Below, in pieces: positions 9,946 to 20,498 of a DNA stretch of 37,209 bases. The stretch comes from Perkinsus olseni (taxonomy: Eukaryota; Perkinsozoa; Perkinsida): assembly GCA_013115125.1 (NCBI GenBank), contig JABANN010000344.1:1-37209 (forward strand). The letters run 5' to 3'. A program made the translations under genes and the position numbers. Position 1 is the first letter of the stretch. Each line of letters begins with the position of its first letter. The notes beneath the pieces were generated by a model. The model made no database searches, was not told where the DNA came from, and was given only the letters and a program-made list of their open reading frames with translations.

Positions 9946-12120
9946 ATGATTCCTTCCTCCCGCAGCATAACGTCACTGAGCAGGACGGCGGTGGTGATCG
10001 GCAGTCGAGCGAGGCAACAGCCGCCGAGGACTGTCTCTCAGCAGCGGAACAACTCCTCGTTTATCAGACAGGTAAAGGGCGGACGAACTTCTCCTTTGGC
10101 GCGAGCGTAGATGATGTAGGTGATGGAGCAAGTACGGCGCGAGGCGGAGAGCGACCCGAAGTTGAAGAAGGCCTTCGAAGAAGTAGAGAAGACGGCGTCT
10201 CGGGTAGTGCTGGAAGGCTGACGTCGCCGGCGGAGGGATCTGGCAGGCGCTGTTCAGGTGACGGAGACGAATGAGCAGCTGCGAGCTCGGGCAGATGCCC
10301 AGGAGGCGAAATTAGCGGCGATGCGCGAGAAGATGCAAAGCGCGAAGTGAGATCGAGAAGAGTGTGCGAGGAGGGAATAGAGTTTCAGGGATCGCACCAA
10401 GAGTCTGTACGAGGAGTTGCGGAAGCACATGCCTGAAGGAGGAACTCCGGAGGCTGGGGAGGCTGCTAAGCGTGAGCTGTCTGGGAGTGTTGGGTAGGGG
10501 AGCCATGGTGAAGTTGTAGGCACGACGCCTGAGTGGATGAAGCCTGTGCTGGAGCAGCTGTCAATGGCGAGCGCCAGGGCACGGGAGGCGACTTCGACGG
10601 TGAGAGGGTCGTGGGGATGGGAAGACAGCGAATAAGATGGTTGCTTGTTAGCTAGTGGACAAGGCAAGCGGATTCACCAGGATGATGGATAAGGAGAGTT
10701 CGCAGGGAGTGGAGGAGAGGCTTAAGCAGTTCCAACGGGCTCAGGCGGTAGGCAGCCTGGTCGTCTGTGTTTTCTTTGACGCCATGCTCACCTCTAGGCG
10801 ATGCGCGACTTGGAGAAGGATAAGGAGATGCGGGAAAAGGCGGCCGAGGACCCCACAGTACTCCGGTTTGTCGTGTAAAATCGGTGAGCGTGCAATTGCA
10901 GGCGGAACCCCTTCCGGAGAATCCACACGGCTCGGCACTAGTGGTTTCGGAGCGAGCTCAGTCGACCTGGGAACGGTTCGGCTTCACGTCGAGTGAGGAC
11001 TCGAGATTCCTCGGCGGATTTTTCGAGAATCCGATGGTCGACAGGTGGGTGGGCTTGGTGGTGCTAGCTTAATACTGGAGTTAGGATTTTCGGAGAGACG
11101 GAGATCGCTCAATCGATAAGGGAGATGAAGGAGACGGACCCGAACTTCCGACTGTCGCAGATGGCAGAGGATATCGAGCATGTGGTGGCTCCTAGAATCA
11201 TCCGATGGTATCTAGAGGTAGTGATCGGGGTAGCTCCACAACGCTTGTGACGAGATGGGCTTCCTGTGAGAGATGGGGATATTCGAAAGGATCTCATCTG
11301 TAGTCTGATTGATTGAGATGTGGCAGGCATCGTCAGGGTTGCCTGCAGTGCTCAGTGTTCTGTAGGGTGATGTGGAACGACTGGAGGCCCATTGTGGAGA
11401 GGCTGCCTTCGCCGCCGTGAATGCCTCTGTTAATGCACGCCATACGCAGAAGCTGACATTGGATACGAATATATTGCAGGTGAGTGTATGGACTGGTTCC
11501 TCGGCGGGCGGCTTGCAATTTATTTCTGGCTTCCTGCTAGCCCCCAATGGATGTTGAACTGAAGGGAGCCAAGACGGCCTCGGAGGTCGATTCGCCCTGC
11601 TTCATTTTTACCTTCTCGACGCAGCAAGTCAACTGCCTGCGGAATGAGTTTGGTAGGAACGGCGCTCATCTCTGGCTTTGAGCCGCTACCTCAGGAGAGG
11701 TTGTTGAAGGGGCGGTTGATGACATCAGGCGTGTCTTCTATGCTATGGCCGTCCAGAAGCATCCCGAGCCTGAGTCACGGGTAGGCATTGGTTAAGTGGA
11801 CTTGGTAATCACGTGCTCGTCTGTGGCGACTCGGCAGTTTAGGATAAGGTGACTGCCATTATGCTTTGGGAGCAATGAATTTGTGTTCGATGTTGGTATC
11901 CCCGGCCTAACAGTTTCACCGTGCTAGAGACAACAGACGCGATTGACGGCCATTCGCAGATCGTTCTCTCCTCGGGCGCAACAGTTTGGCGCTTGGCCCG
12001 TCGGTTCTCTTTTCGCTGCCTGCAAGCCAAGTTGATGCCTGCGCTACTCCTCTTCAGGACCTAGAGCATCCTTGGCGAATACAGGAGCTAGCCATCATAG
12101 GCAACCAGCCATCCTGGTGA
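9946..12120 (+). CDS. TIM44: Mitochondrial inner-membrane translocase subunit TIM44
   Basis: Tethers mtHsp70 to the TIM23 channel on the matrix side. Thirteen exons: 9946-10071, 10120-10203, 10258-10346, 10389-10471, 10520-10599, 10652-10747, 10798-10857, 10902-11044, 11085-11217, 11366-11479, 11541-11652, 11695-11780, 12058-12120, giving 422 aa, the usual TIM44 size. The first exon is Arg/Ser-rich without acidic residues (MIPSSRSITSLSR), a mitochondrial presequence. Exons 2-7 encode the charged helical N-domain (VMEQVRREAESDPKLKKAFE). The C-domain includes RIFGETEIAQSIREMKETDP spanning an intron, a perfect TIM44 signature, then VVAPRIIRWYLEGDVERLE and a hydrophobic-aromatic tail ending NQPSW. 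Most introns are 40-61 nt; the last is 277 nt and could hide a small exon. Some donor choices (10471, 10857) were picked for phase and normal intron length. Confidence 0.9.
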
Positions 12121-12457
12121 CATCAGATGTGAGTCCGTCTGGGGGCTGCGAGTTGTGCCATGCTCGGTGGTCTAGTCAGTTTTTCCTTGGCAAACACTTT
12201 ACCGAAGTAGAAGGTGCTGATGCAGCAGCTGCCTTTCAACGTAGTTTAACCACCGTTTCAGATTTTATGCTAAGATGAGCGTGTAGAGTTCGGGCCTGCT
12301 CGAGGGGTGTTCGATTGAGGTAGTCAGACTTCCGTATTAGTTCTGACGCTGGAACGATAGAAGTTGGTCTCCACGTGTCACGCTCACCGGCTGGCCACAA
12401 CGAACGAAGGCCTGCATCGGTAACGGAGATAATCACGGGTCCTTGTTGGTTTTAGCA
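12121..12457. other. Spacer between TIM44 and J-protein genes
   Basis: 337 bp with no coding signal; presumably TIM44 3' end and J-protein promoter. Confidence 0.4.
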
Positions 12458-13961
12458 ATGATTCTGTCTGTGGCCTTTGCTCCCCTCCGGCGAAGTTCTG
12501 GGACCGTCCTCGGAACTGGCCGGGTGGTCAGGGTTCTCCGGATACGAGGTTTCGCCAGCAAGGGCACCTCTCGTGGCGAAAAGAAAAATTTTTACGACGT
12601 AGCATTGGCAGCTGTCTGACAATGCTGAGCTGGGGTGATCAGATCCTAGGAATTGAGCAGAAGGCGACTGGAGAGGAAGTAAAGGAGGCCTATCGAGAGA
12701 TGGCGAAAAAGTGGCATCCCGATCGGAACCCCGACGACCCTCTGGCTGCGGATAAGTTCAAGGAGGTCGGAGGTTCTCACCACGGCGGCGGCTGCGGTAC
12801 TACTGTTGGGGGTTTTAGGTTTGTGAGGCCTATGCCACCTTGGGTAATCAATGGAAGAGAACGATCTACGACCAGGACATGCAGTTCGGCGCGGCACTGG
12901 ACAGCCAGGCGAGTCCTTGTGAACCTCCATTCGCATACGCTGGTCATCTCGTGTTCGCCACTTCGGTTCGACTCGGCCTGAGCCGACGGGGATCCATCAA
13001 TTTCGTGGAATTAAGTATCTTTTATTCAAGCCAGCACTTCTGCAAGGGCGGCTCCGAACCGCTCAAGTGGCTCAGGCTTACAAACACGTTTCCTTCAGGC
13101 GAAAGGTGAGGACTGGAAGGAGCACTACAACAAGGAGACGCCGGAACAAAGAAACGCCCGACGAGAGAGATATCGGAGGTCCGCCACCGCTGACTCATCA
13201 GCCTGCGAGAGTACGCTCAGTGTAGGTACGCTAAGGGAGAACGGAATGATGTGCCCCAGGATGAGATGCCGTTGTCCATGATGATCAAGTTGCTCATCGC
13301 CGTACCAGTTGTAGTGTAAGCGAGGGGGATTCGGGAGTGGTTCATTTGTACGGCATTACCTCAGGTGGATCGGGTGCATCCTAGCGCCTGAGTTTGGTCC
13401 CGGCGAGAGGCCCTCGGAGCCATCCCGCAACGATCCTGGCTTTGACGATAAGTCAGTCCCACTCACACGAGCGTAGGTGTGGGAGTGTCGTGGGCGACTT
13501 CTCTGTCGCATGGCAACCTCACAGGTATTATAACCCGATACTGGAGAGATGGGAGAAGCTGAAGGGAGTTGAGGAGCCCCCTGATCCTGAAAAGTTCTAC
13601 GACGTACATCTTCGGGATAGCCCGGGCTCACCTTCTGTTTCGTGGCAAGACTTTCGTCTCCACGGCCCTTCGGGTTGTCGCACTGGGTCGTTACTTGGAA
13701 TTCTCTTGTTAGGTTTACGAGAAGAACAGCGCCTACGCTCGGCGGACGATAGATCGAGACTACTTACCGCAGAACAGGCTCACGGTTTTGGATGTCCCCA
13801 AGACGAAGGTTCATGAACCATCGGTTTCTGTCGACGGTAGGGGCGCTGGGGGCTACTGGAGGCTATCGGCTGTTGCCGTTTTAGATTCCGGAGAGGTGAC
13901 CCCGAATAACCGCAGCTTCTACGAAGGCTTGGCAGCAGTGGCGATAAAGGAGAATAAATAA
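12458..13961 (+). CDS. J-domain (DnaJ/HSP40) membrane protein, probably mitochondrial
   Basis: Nine exons: 12458-12598, 12643-12765, 12819-12908, 13099-13178, 13226-13315, 13365-13451, 13525-13603, 13713-13836, 13885-13961; 296 aa. J proteins stimulate Hsp70 ATPase through the HPD motif, present here in MAKKWHPDRNPDDPLAADKF. The J domain spans exons 1-3: KNFYD, ILGIEQKATGEEVKEAYREM, then VCEAYATLGNQWKRTIYDQ. The N-terminus (MILSVAFAPLRRSSGTVLGT, rich in Arg/Ser/Val) resembles a mitochondrial presequence. A single hydrophobic helix, IKLLIAVPVVVWIGCILA, spans an intron in the second half. No zinc finger or client-binding C-domain is visible, so this is a type III J protein. The third intron (12909-13098) starts with GC rather than GT. 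Its position after TIM44 suits a mitochondrial role, but that is inference. Confidence 0.8.
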
Positions 13962-14373
13962 TGCATTTAAGTTGACATAGTGTACATTGCAGAGCGAGAG
14001 CTCGGCAGCTGCTCATCATCATCATGTTGTGGGACGCCATCACGTTTCGGAATTCACGATGAGACTGGAGTTACTATGCTTCTCTTGAGCGGCATCCGAG
14101 TAGCTAGCCCTGTGAAGAAGCCGAGACAGGACAACGGACACCAGGGTTCTCCAGCCAACCGAGCCAGAAACTATGGATCCATCCTTGGATTGATTTGTAC
14201 GAGCCAGAAAGTATGCCAGGATCAATCCTGAGACTCGGCGAAGGCTTACACTGAAAATCGTCGTAGTCCCATGTCGCGGCGAGGCGGAGCGAAGCGATTC
14301 ACGTTCCAAAAAAAGCCACAAATGATGTACTTCATGTCTCAGTAGTTTCTCTGTTACTCTCTTCTCTATCTTC
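13962..14373. other. Spacer upstream of RsmE-like gene
   Basis: 412 bp with no convincing exon or repeat. Several short ORFs on both strands lack homology. Confidence 0.4.
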
Positions 14374-15252
14374 ATGAACCTCATATTATTCGAGGAATCC
14401 GAACTCGAGTACCCCTCGACGGCCTCGACGAGCGTAGAGGAGCCCGAGAAGGCTGCCACTGTCGCCTACGTCAGGCTGCCGGCATCAGACTCCCGGGCCA
14501 AGCACGTTCAGAAGGTCCTCAAGAGCGAGCCAGGCGATTGGATCAGAGCCGGGGTTATCGATGGCCCTCTCTGCTCGGTCATGATCGAGGAGAGCAGCGT
14601 CGAGTTGGGCGTGAGATTCCGAGTGGATTTCGGGGCTCCCATCCAAGGGGCCGGGGCAGAGGCAGGCGACATGGCCGACCCTGGGGTGGATCTTATCCTG
14701 TGCGCTCCACGGCCGAAGGTGATGGCCCGACTCTGGCCGACTATCGCTCAGCTCGGTGTGAAGAGGATCTGCATCATCACCGCCGAGAGAGTCGAGAAGG
14801 CCTTCTGGGCCACGCACGTGCTCCGACCGGAGTTCTACCGACCGTTGTTGTTGAAGGGCCTCGAACAAGCGAGCGTTGATACGACCCCTACCAAAGTTTC
14901 CGTGCATCCTAAGTCCTTCGAACGCTTCCTCAATGGTGAGCTGGAGAGGTCCTTCCCTGAGGACCGGTACTGCAGGCTGGTCTGCCACCCTTATGACGGT
15001 TGCAGTCAGCTGCACGAGGCTGTCGTGAAGTCCATCCGAACGGCCAACGACGGTGAAGCACCCAAGCGAGTGGTGCTGGCCTTGGGTCCCGAAGGCGGGT
15101 GGCTGGACTATGAGATCGACATGCTTCGGGAGAAGGGCTTTGAGTGCGTTACGACGATGCCAAGGATATTCAGCACGGACGTTGCCCTTACCTCACTGAT
15201 CTCTGTGGCGGCTGATGCTCGAAGATTTGCTCTCGAGCAGGAACGTGAATGA
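14374..15252 (+). CDS. RsmE-type rRNA methyltransferase (16S m3U1498 family, SPOUT)
   Basis: Intronless, 292 aa. RsmE-family SPOUT enzymes methylate N3 of a uridine in small-subunit rRNA using S-adenosylmethionine. The N-terminal PUA-like part contains VRLPASDSRAKHVQKVLKSEPGDWIRAG in two adjoining segments, which corresponds to H..VLR...GD of bacterial RsmE. The SPOUT part has DLILCAPRPKVMARLWPTIAQLGV (K-x-x-R/W-K-type segment), KGLEQ near the position of the Q-A/EQ motif, the SAM-knot glycine motif ALGPEGGWLDYEIDML, and PRIFSTDVALTSLISVAAD in place of bacterial RILRTETA; plant homologues also have an SDVA-type ending. No targeting peptide is obvious, so an organellar or cytosolic site is open. 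It is the only intron-free conserved gene in the left part. Confidence 0.85.
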   Translation: MNLILFEESELEYPSTASTSVEEPEKAATVAYVRLPASDSRAKHVQKVLKSEPGDWIRAGVIDGPLCSVMIEESSVELGVRFRVDFGAPIQGAGAEAGDMADPGVDLILCAPRPKVMARLWPTIAQLGVKRICIITAERVEKAFWATHVLRPEFYRPLLLKGLEQASVDTTPTKVSVHPKSFERFLNGELERSFPEDRYCRLVCHPYDGCSQLHEAVVKSIRTANDGEAPKRVVLALGPEGGWLDYEIDMLREKGFECVTTMPRIFSTDVALTSLISVAADARRFALEQERE

Positions 15253-15969
15253 AATGTACTGTACTAGTGGATGACTGTTGGGTTATACATAGAGATGGGA
15301 AGCTGTCTATCGCGGGAGCCGTCCGTTACCGGTGGTCGTCTGTCCCCGTTTTTGGTTAGGGCCTGTCCAGCGTTCTCTTGCCAGCATGAGCTCCCAAGGG
15401 TGTGGTTACTATTGGTTCAAGTCTCATCCGACCACTGATTGGTATGCCAGAGAGGTTATGAGAGGGACGGGGCAGAGACAGACGAGAGGAAGAGTAGTAA
15501 GGGTTGGGGGGGGGAGAGCGATTTCCATGGACATCTTGTCCGGCCTGCAAGTCCCTGGGCGCGTGGAGTAGATTCGACAGGCACCATCGAGGCATTTAAG
15601 GAGGAGCCGCAGTGTGGACGTTGGAGCAGTGGCACCGGCCGGCATTTACAGTGGCCATCCCGTGCCTTACGACGCCATCACTAAGTTCGGACTATCGTGT
15701 CCGAGGTACGGCCGATCAGGTTAGGCCGCAGGTTCTAACCCCGGCGCTGTCGTTTAGGTTTTGGCGCGCGGAGGAGCCCAGGTGTGTGGTAACCAGCCAT
15801 ACGTTGCCTCGTCGATGGATGAGTGTCAAATACAATGCTCCTGTTTGGGAGCCGAGAGTGGCTAGTCGGAATCATGAAAAAGTCTAATGGTGTTCTTGTG
15901 CTTTCGTTGTGATCGAGTTGGAAGGGGAGCCCGATCGACTACCTGCTCCCGCAGCTGTTCCTTGGTCAA
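15253..15969. other. Spacer containing a probable small spliced gene of unknown function
   Basis: 717 bp between RsmE-like and IMP4. Two exons join well: about 15611-15705 (reads VAPAGIYSGHPVPYDAITKF then GLSCPR) and 15758-15887 (FWRAEEPRCVVTSHTLPRRW then MSVKYNAPVWEPRVASRN and stop), over a 52-nt GT-AG intron with consistent phase. An upstream ATG exon near 15386 (MSSQGCGYYWFKSHPTTDW) may belong to it, but I could not fix the joins. The second exon also continues an unspliced frame from 15612, which is the alternative. I do not recognise the product. Confidence 0.35.
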
Positions 15970-18297
15970 ATGCTTCGACGTAACGTACGGCTGAGGAAGG
16001 AGTATCTGTACAAGAAGGCTTTGGAAGAGAAAGAACGTGAGCCGCTCGGTTGGATCGACTGCCTTGGTTTCGGAAGTTGGTTGTTGTCAGGAACGACTCT
16101 CGAGAAGAAACGGAAGCTCAGGGATGCCTTGGAGCAGAACAAGTCTGTGCCAACTGAGCTCAGAGGAGATACTAAGCTGAGGACGACGCTTGACTTGGAG
16201 GATGATAGAACCAAGGTCATATCATTGGTGGTCTTTCTGTCGTAGGCCGTTGTAGTCCGCTTCGCTAAAGAAGTAGCGTCTCGGCCGCCTCCTGCCGTAC
16301 TGATCACGAGACTCCTGATGAGAATCCACTCATCTCTTTGATTGAAACAGTTTACAGCAAACGCAACCGGCGCGATTGCTTACTCAGCTCCGGTCTTGGG
16401 TGGCGATAGGCTCGAGTAACCATGCGCTATGGTGATAGGAAACTCATCATCGTACCGCCCCTGCACAGGCCGGTGCTTCGATCCGTCCAGGGCATTGATT
16501 CTAGGACGGCATCCTTGTACCCGCCTCGGTCTCATCAACGGTGAATGCATTATGTGTGCCTTCAACAGTGGGATGCTCGCGAACTTGTTCAGTCCGACAC
16601 ACGTCAATGTTATCCAGCATAACACTTGTCAACTCTATAACTATAGTTGGCCACTTTGTATATAGCAATACGTGTCAGGTTTCTGTATAATGATGCTTAC
16701 CAAATTTTTATGTATCGATACTCATTTATTTTGCTGTGAAGTACGACATCTGTTGGTTTTGTATGGTCCGACGCTTGCTGACTCAGTCAAGCAAAGTTCC
16801 TCTTTTCCTTGACCTCAGCGTTTTCGTCCGAACGTGTTGATGCGGTTTGACTGCCGGTTGTAGGTTCAAAGACTGGCCATCGATGACGAGTATCAATACC
16901 TCGGAGTTCGAGAGCCGAGGGTGCTAGTTACCACTAGTCGTAACCCGAGTTCGAGGTAGTAGGCCGAATGGCGGGTCTGTAGTAGCTGATGATGGTGGAT
17001 TAGGTTGGGGAAGTTTGTGAAGGAAGTGAGGCTGCTGATACCGAATAGTCAGCGTATTAACCGGGGCACCTACGTCATGAAGGATCTGGTCGACTTATGT
17101 AGGAAAAATGACATCACCGATATGGTAAGAAATCGCCGCTGTAACAGTTTGCGTTCACTTTCACCTGCAGGTTATCGTTCATGAGCACAGAGGCCAGCCA
17201 GATGGTCTTATCGTATCCCATTTGCCTTATGGGCCAACGGCTTACTTTGGCCTGTCGGACGTGGTAATAATACAGGCTTTCACTACATTCCAGGACGTCT
17301 CCTCATGCCACCTACATCACTATCACTAATTCTACTACCGTTCCGATGATATCTACTTCTGCTGCCACTATCGCTGCTGTTTCTGTGATATCTACTTCTG
17401 CTGTCACTATCGCGGCTGTTTCTGTGATATCTACTTNNNNNNNNNNNNNNNNNNNNNNNNNNNNNNNNNNNNNNNNNNNNNNNNNNNNNNNNNNNNNNNN
17501 NNNNNNNNNNNNNNNNNNNNNNNNNNNNNNNNNNTGCCACTATCGCTGCTGTTTCTGTGATATCTACTTCTGCTGTCACTATCGCGGCTGTTTCTGTGAT
17601 ATCTACTTCTGCTGTCACTATCGCGGCTGTTTCTGTGATATCTACTTCTGCTGCCACTATCGCTGCTGTTTCTATGATATCTACTGCTGCTACTATTGTT
17701 ACTGTCCGGATATCTGTTCTCTGCTCAGGTCCTGCGGCACGATCTTCCTGAGAAGCCACCGAATATGCCAGAGACGTACCCTCATTTGATCTTCCACAAT
17801 TTCGGTGGAAATATCGGTACTAGGTCTGAGGTCGTCAGGCTTGCTTGATCGCTCTCTGGTAAGGTACGCGTGTACAGACTATCCTTTCGGCACTGTTCCC
17901 ACCTTCAAAGCCTGACAGTAAGTTGTCCTACGGCGGGATGGAACCCTCGCGGACGAGTGGTATGTGGGTTTCTCGTAGGTACACGAGCAATCACTTTTGC
18001 CAATGATGGTGGTGACTGCATCGGCTTCCGTCACCACACCTTCGAGAAGCCCACGAAGGCTACTAAGAATCGAGCTGATGTGAATGCCGATGACGTGAAG
18101 CTGTACGAGCAGGTAATATATCCTACTCGTAAAGGCGGTCCACAGAGAACTGCATTCAGGGTCCACGGTTCAACATGCAGCTGTATCGCCTCGAGCTCGG
18201 CACGTTAGATATGCCTGATGTCAAGACTGAATGGGTGCTCAGGCCCCACTTCAATAAACAGCGATCGGTAGGCCTGCTGGGCCCGGTGGGAGACTAA
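15970..18297 (+). CDS. IMP4: U3 small nucleolar RNP protein IMP4 (Brix domain)
   Basis: Nucleolar component of the SSU processome that helps U3 snoRNA pair with pre-18S rRNA. Nine exons: 15970-16048, 16091-16215, 16864-16955, 17004-17124, 17171-17263, 17729-17830, 17878-17917, 17979-18112, 18160-18297; 307 aa against about 290 for human IMP4. Start [20 protein letters not shown] matches the family N-terminus, followed by [20 protein letters not shown]. The Brix domain has [75 protein letters not shown], then [20 protein letters not shown] and [18 protein letters not shown]. The first intron (42 nt) is a multiple of three; the homologues lack its 14 codons, which supports splicing. Intron 2 is 648 nt and intron 5 is 465 nt (with a 39-bp minisatellite and a gap); the other introns are 42-61 nt. 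Confidence 0.92.
17338..17690. repeat. 39-bp minisatellite inside an IMP4 intron
   Basis: Direct repeats of a 39-bp unit, each starting gatatctacttctgctg and ending gctgtttctgt, with C/T and T/G variants at two sites. About two and a half copies precede and four follow a run of 98 undefined bases (17437-17534). It lies wholly within IMP4 intron 5 (17264-17728). The unit is 13 codons long, so it creates an open repeat frame on both strands, but the flanking exons splice precisely without it. Confidence 0.9.
17437..17534. other. Sequence gap (98 N)
   Basis: Undefined bases in the middle of the minisatellite, most likely a collapsed or unresolved number of repeat units. The true intron length is therefore unknown. 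Confidence 0.95.
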
Positions 18298-18810
18298 GAA
18301 GTCTTTTTCCGTAGATACTTGCAGGGCAGGCTGTGGTGGAGGAGTGAGTAGCACCCTTCTGTCGGCTATACTGTCTATTGGTACTTATTCGCCAGACAAA
18401 CGTTTCTCTCTGGAGATTGGCGTGTTGGGTGTCGCAGTGCTCGGTCCTACTGAATGCGGCCACCGTATCTCGCTCACAAGCACACTGAAAAATGCCGCCG
18501 CCCTGAATCGAACCCGGGACCTCCGGAGTGAAAACGCGCCTGCCATATCGATCGATTGAAGCGAAAGTCCGACGCATCATCTGCTAGCACGGCGGCGGAA
18601 ATCCTCAGCTCTCGGCTGATCAGAGGATCCCAACTCGACCGCTGTCAGACGTGGATAAGGACGGCCGGAGCCTCAGTTCCGTTTTATAATTTTACCAAAA
18701 TTTTTTCTCCTGCCTCGGTGCCGACTTTCAACCTGCCTCCGCTGTCGGAGGGCCAGCAGCAAGACGTACAACCGCAGCAGCAGCAGCCGCCGCAGGCAAC
18801 GACGCTCACG
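18298..18810. other. Spacer with tRNA-like segment and possible 5' exon of zinc-finger gene
   Basis: 513 bp after IMP4. Contains the tRNA-like segment described separately, and from 18556 an open, Gln-rich frame that continues into the zinc-finger gene but has no ATG before 18811. Confidence 0.45.
18494..18596 (-). other. tRNA-like sequence with B box (degenerate)
   Basis: On the minus strand a 7-bp inverted repeat (GCCGCCG / CGGCGGC) brackets about 103 nt that contains GGTTCGATTC, a match to the Pol III B box, followed by the closing arm, an A and five T residues, a Pol III terminator. The T-stem does not pair properly around the B box and no canonical anticodon arm could be fixed, so this is not an intact tRNA. 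A tRNA pseudogene or a tRNA-derived SINE head fits. It overlaps the open frame upstream of the zinc-finger gene. Confidence 0.35.
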
Positions 18811-19857
18811 ATGCCACCGGAAAGCCCACTCGATGTAGTATCTTGGGCGGACCTGTAGTATAATAATCTGGTCCGCTTCAGGGAGGGTACGAGCAGCTCC
18901 ATTTGGATCCGTTGTTCCCTGTCTTCCCATCGTCCATCCATACCGAAGAAATGCCGGTGATGGAGAGCCCCGTCCCGGTGCCGCTATTTCCGAACCCTGA
19001 GTTGATCCATGAAGCGGCCCGACTCTCTAACGAGGTGGATTTAATAGCGCTCACCACTGCCGGAAATGGCGGCTCCAGTAGCACCAGCCCGCGGTCTCGT
19101 GCTAGCTCAAGCAGTAAGGGCTCGTCTAAGACGAGGAGAGCGTCGAACAATAAGGGGAAGTGTGCTTACCCGCTCGGATGCAACAAGTACAGACAGAATG
19201 GTGAGTCCATACGGAGCAGTCACGCCTCGTTGTTAGGCATAATTCAATTCAGGGACACGGTTTTGCGTGAAGCACGGTGGGGTGCGGCGATGTGCGGTGC
19301 CAGGGTGTCCCAATGCTGCTAAGCGCGGTGACACTACTAAGGCTGTGTAAGCGCTCTGGCTAGACTGTAGCACTTCCCTCTTGTTGCCGGAGTACCCATT
19401 GTCTAGGTTCTGCATTCGTCACGGCGGCGGCAAGTCCTGTCGTGTGCCGGGTTGTGGAGTGTCCGCCAGAGGCTCCACGGGCTACTGCTACAAGCACCGG
19501 AAGCTGACTACTGCGAGGTCTCGAAAAGATTCGACAGCCTCGACCGCGTCGGGCTCTGGGTCTGAGGAATCTCTGGTTGATCAAGGCCTCCAGCTCTGTA
19601 CAATGAGCCCATCGGCGCCCTGTGATGCTTCTGGGGTGGATCTTCAAGTGCCCGGTTTGACGGCTTCCCATTTGGACTACCCCTATTGGGGCAGCTCATC
19701 AGCAGCTGGAGAGGGCGATCCAAATCTGGCATCTCTCAATTTCCTTGGCGTAAGCGACGAGAAGTGGACTTCCTTCGTGAAGCCTATGGAGCCGCTGCCG
19801 GAGCTGCTCACGAACCATATCGACCCAGATGCCCCTGGAAAGCTCAATCTTTTTTAA
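18811..19857 (+). CDS. WRKY19-type CH zinc-finger protein (tandem copy 1)
   Basis: Contains repeats of the C-x-x-x-G-C...C-x-x-H-G-G pattern typed as WRKY19-like zinc finger in stramenopiles and alveolates: CAYPLGCNKYRQNG, then FCVKHGGVRRCAVPGC, FCIRHGGGKSCRVPGCGVSA and GSTGYCYKHRK. Probable nuclear DNA- or protein-binding regulator; targets unknown. Exons: up to 18834, 18882-19200, 19253-19346, 19407-19857, with introns of 47, 52 and 60 nt. The zinc region is flanked by a Ser-rich basic linker (SRASSSSKGSSKTRRASNNK) and an acidic/hydrophobic C-terminus (LNFLGVSDEKWTSFVKP). The first ATG in frame is 18811, but the frame is open and Gln-rich back to about 18556 without an ATG, so an upstream start exon is likely. 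A paralogue follows 0.6 kb downstream. Confidence 0.75.
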
Positions 19858-20498
19858 TCGTTCACTCTGCTGTCGTCCAGGTCTCGGATCAGGTCGACTG
19901 GAGAGGAGTAGTTTGTAGTTCCTCCTCACTGTTCTTTGTAATTCAACAAGTAGTTCTTCGAGTCCACCTCTAACGTATCGTGCTACCTTCTCTTGCGTCC
20001 TCACAAGACGTCTCTTGCTTTTCATCTTCAACGAGAAGTTCAAGTACAGGCGGCTCGTGTCACCGTCCAATCAGTCGTTATCAAGGGAGGGTGTCCAACT
20101 CAGTGTATTTCTCGAGCTATCGTGACGACCTCTGGAGCGGTCAGCGCCTGTCCATTGCGCATTTGTTTTGAGCGCAATAAAGTTGACTACAAGATTGGCT
20201 GATATACGCACGAGCGCCTCCCGGTACACTTATAGCCTCCCATCTCAATTCCTGATTTCAGTAATGCTTCACCCACTCTGTCCACGATACGCTTCCACTA
20301 CCACGACTACCACTATAACTGTCCTGTCGTTTCGGCCCTGTCGCTAATTCATTGGGCCATCCATAAGTAACGCTGTGTCTCGTTCTATCGGCTATGTTGC
20401 GTTGCGGAGTTGATAGCTCGGGAGCTCCGCACAAACTCCGCACAAACTCGTCTTTTTTTTCAGTTTCGTACGGCTATTGGTGGCCGTTTGTCGTGTTC
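19858..20498. other. Spacer between zinc-finger paralogues
   Basis: 641 bp without a recognisable gene. A short tandem duplication (ctccgcacaaa, two copies) lies at about 20427-20448, followed by a T-run. Confidence 0.4.

Noticed and set aside
14485-15015. 176-codon minus-strand ORF
   Set aside because: Antisense shadow of the RsmE-like gene, GC-rich frame effect.
15780-16950. Apparent partial duplication of IMP4 exon 3 near 15810-15865
   Set aside because: Only scattered matches around GAGCCGAG with several indels; too weak to separate from chance.
17283-17789. Repeat-peptide ORFs on both strands over the minisatellite
   Set aside because: They come from the 39-bp repeat whose unit is a multiple of three; the IMP4 exons on both sides splice exactly over it.
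18494-18596. Intact tRNA (Glu or Sec considered)
   Set aside because: T stem mispaired, anticodon arm not convincing, 103 nt between the acceptor-like ends.
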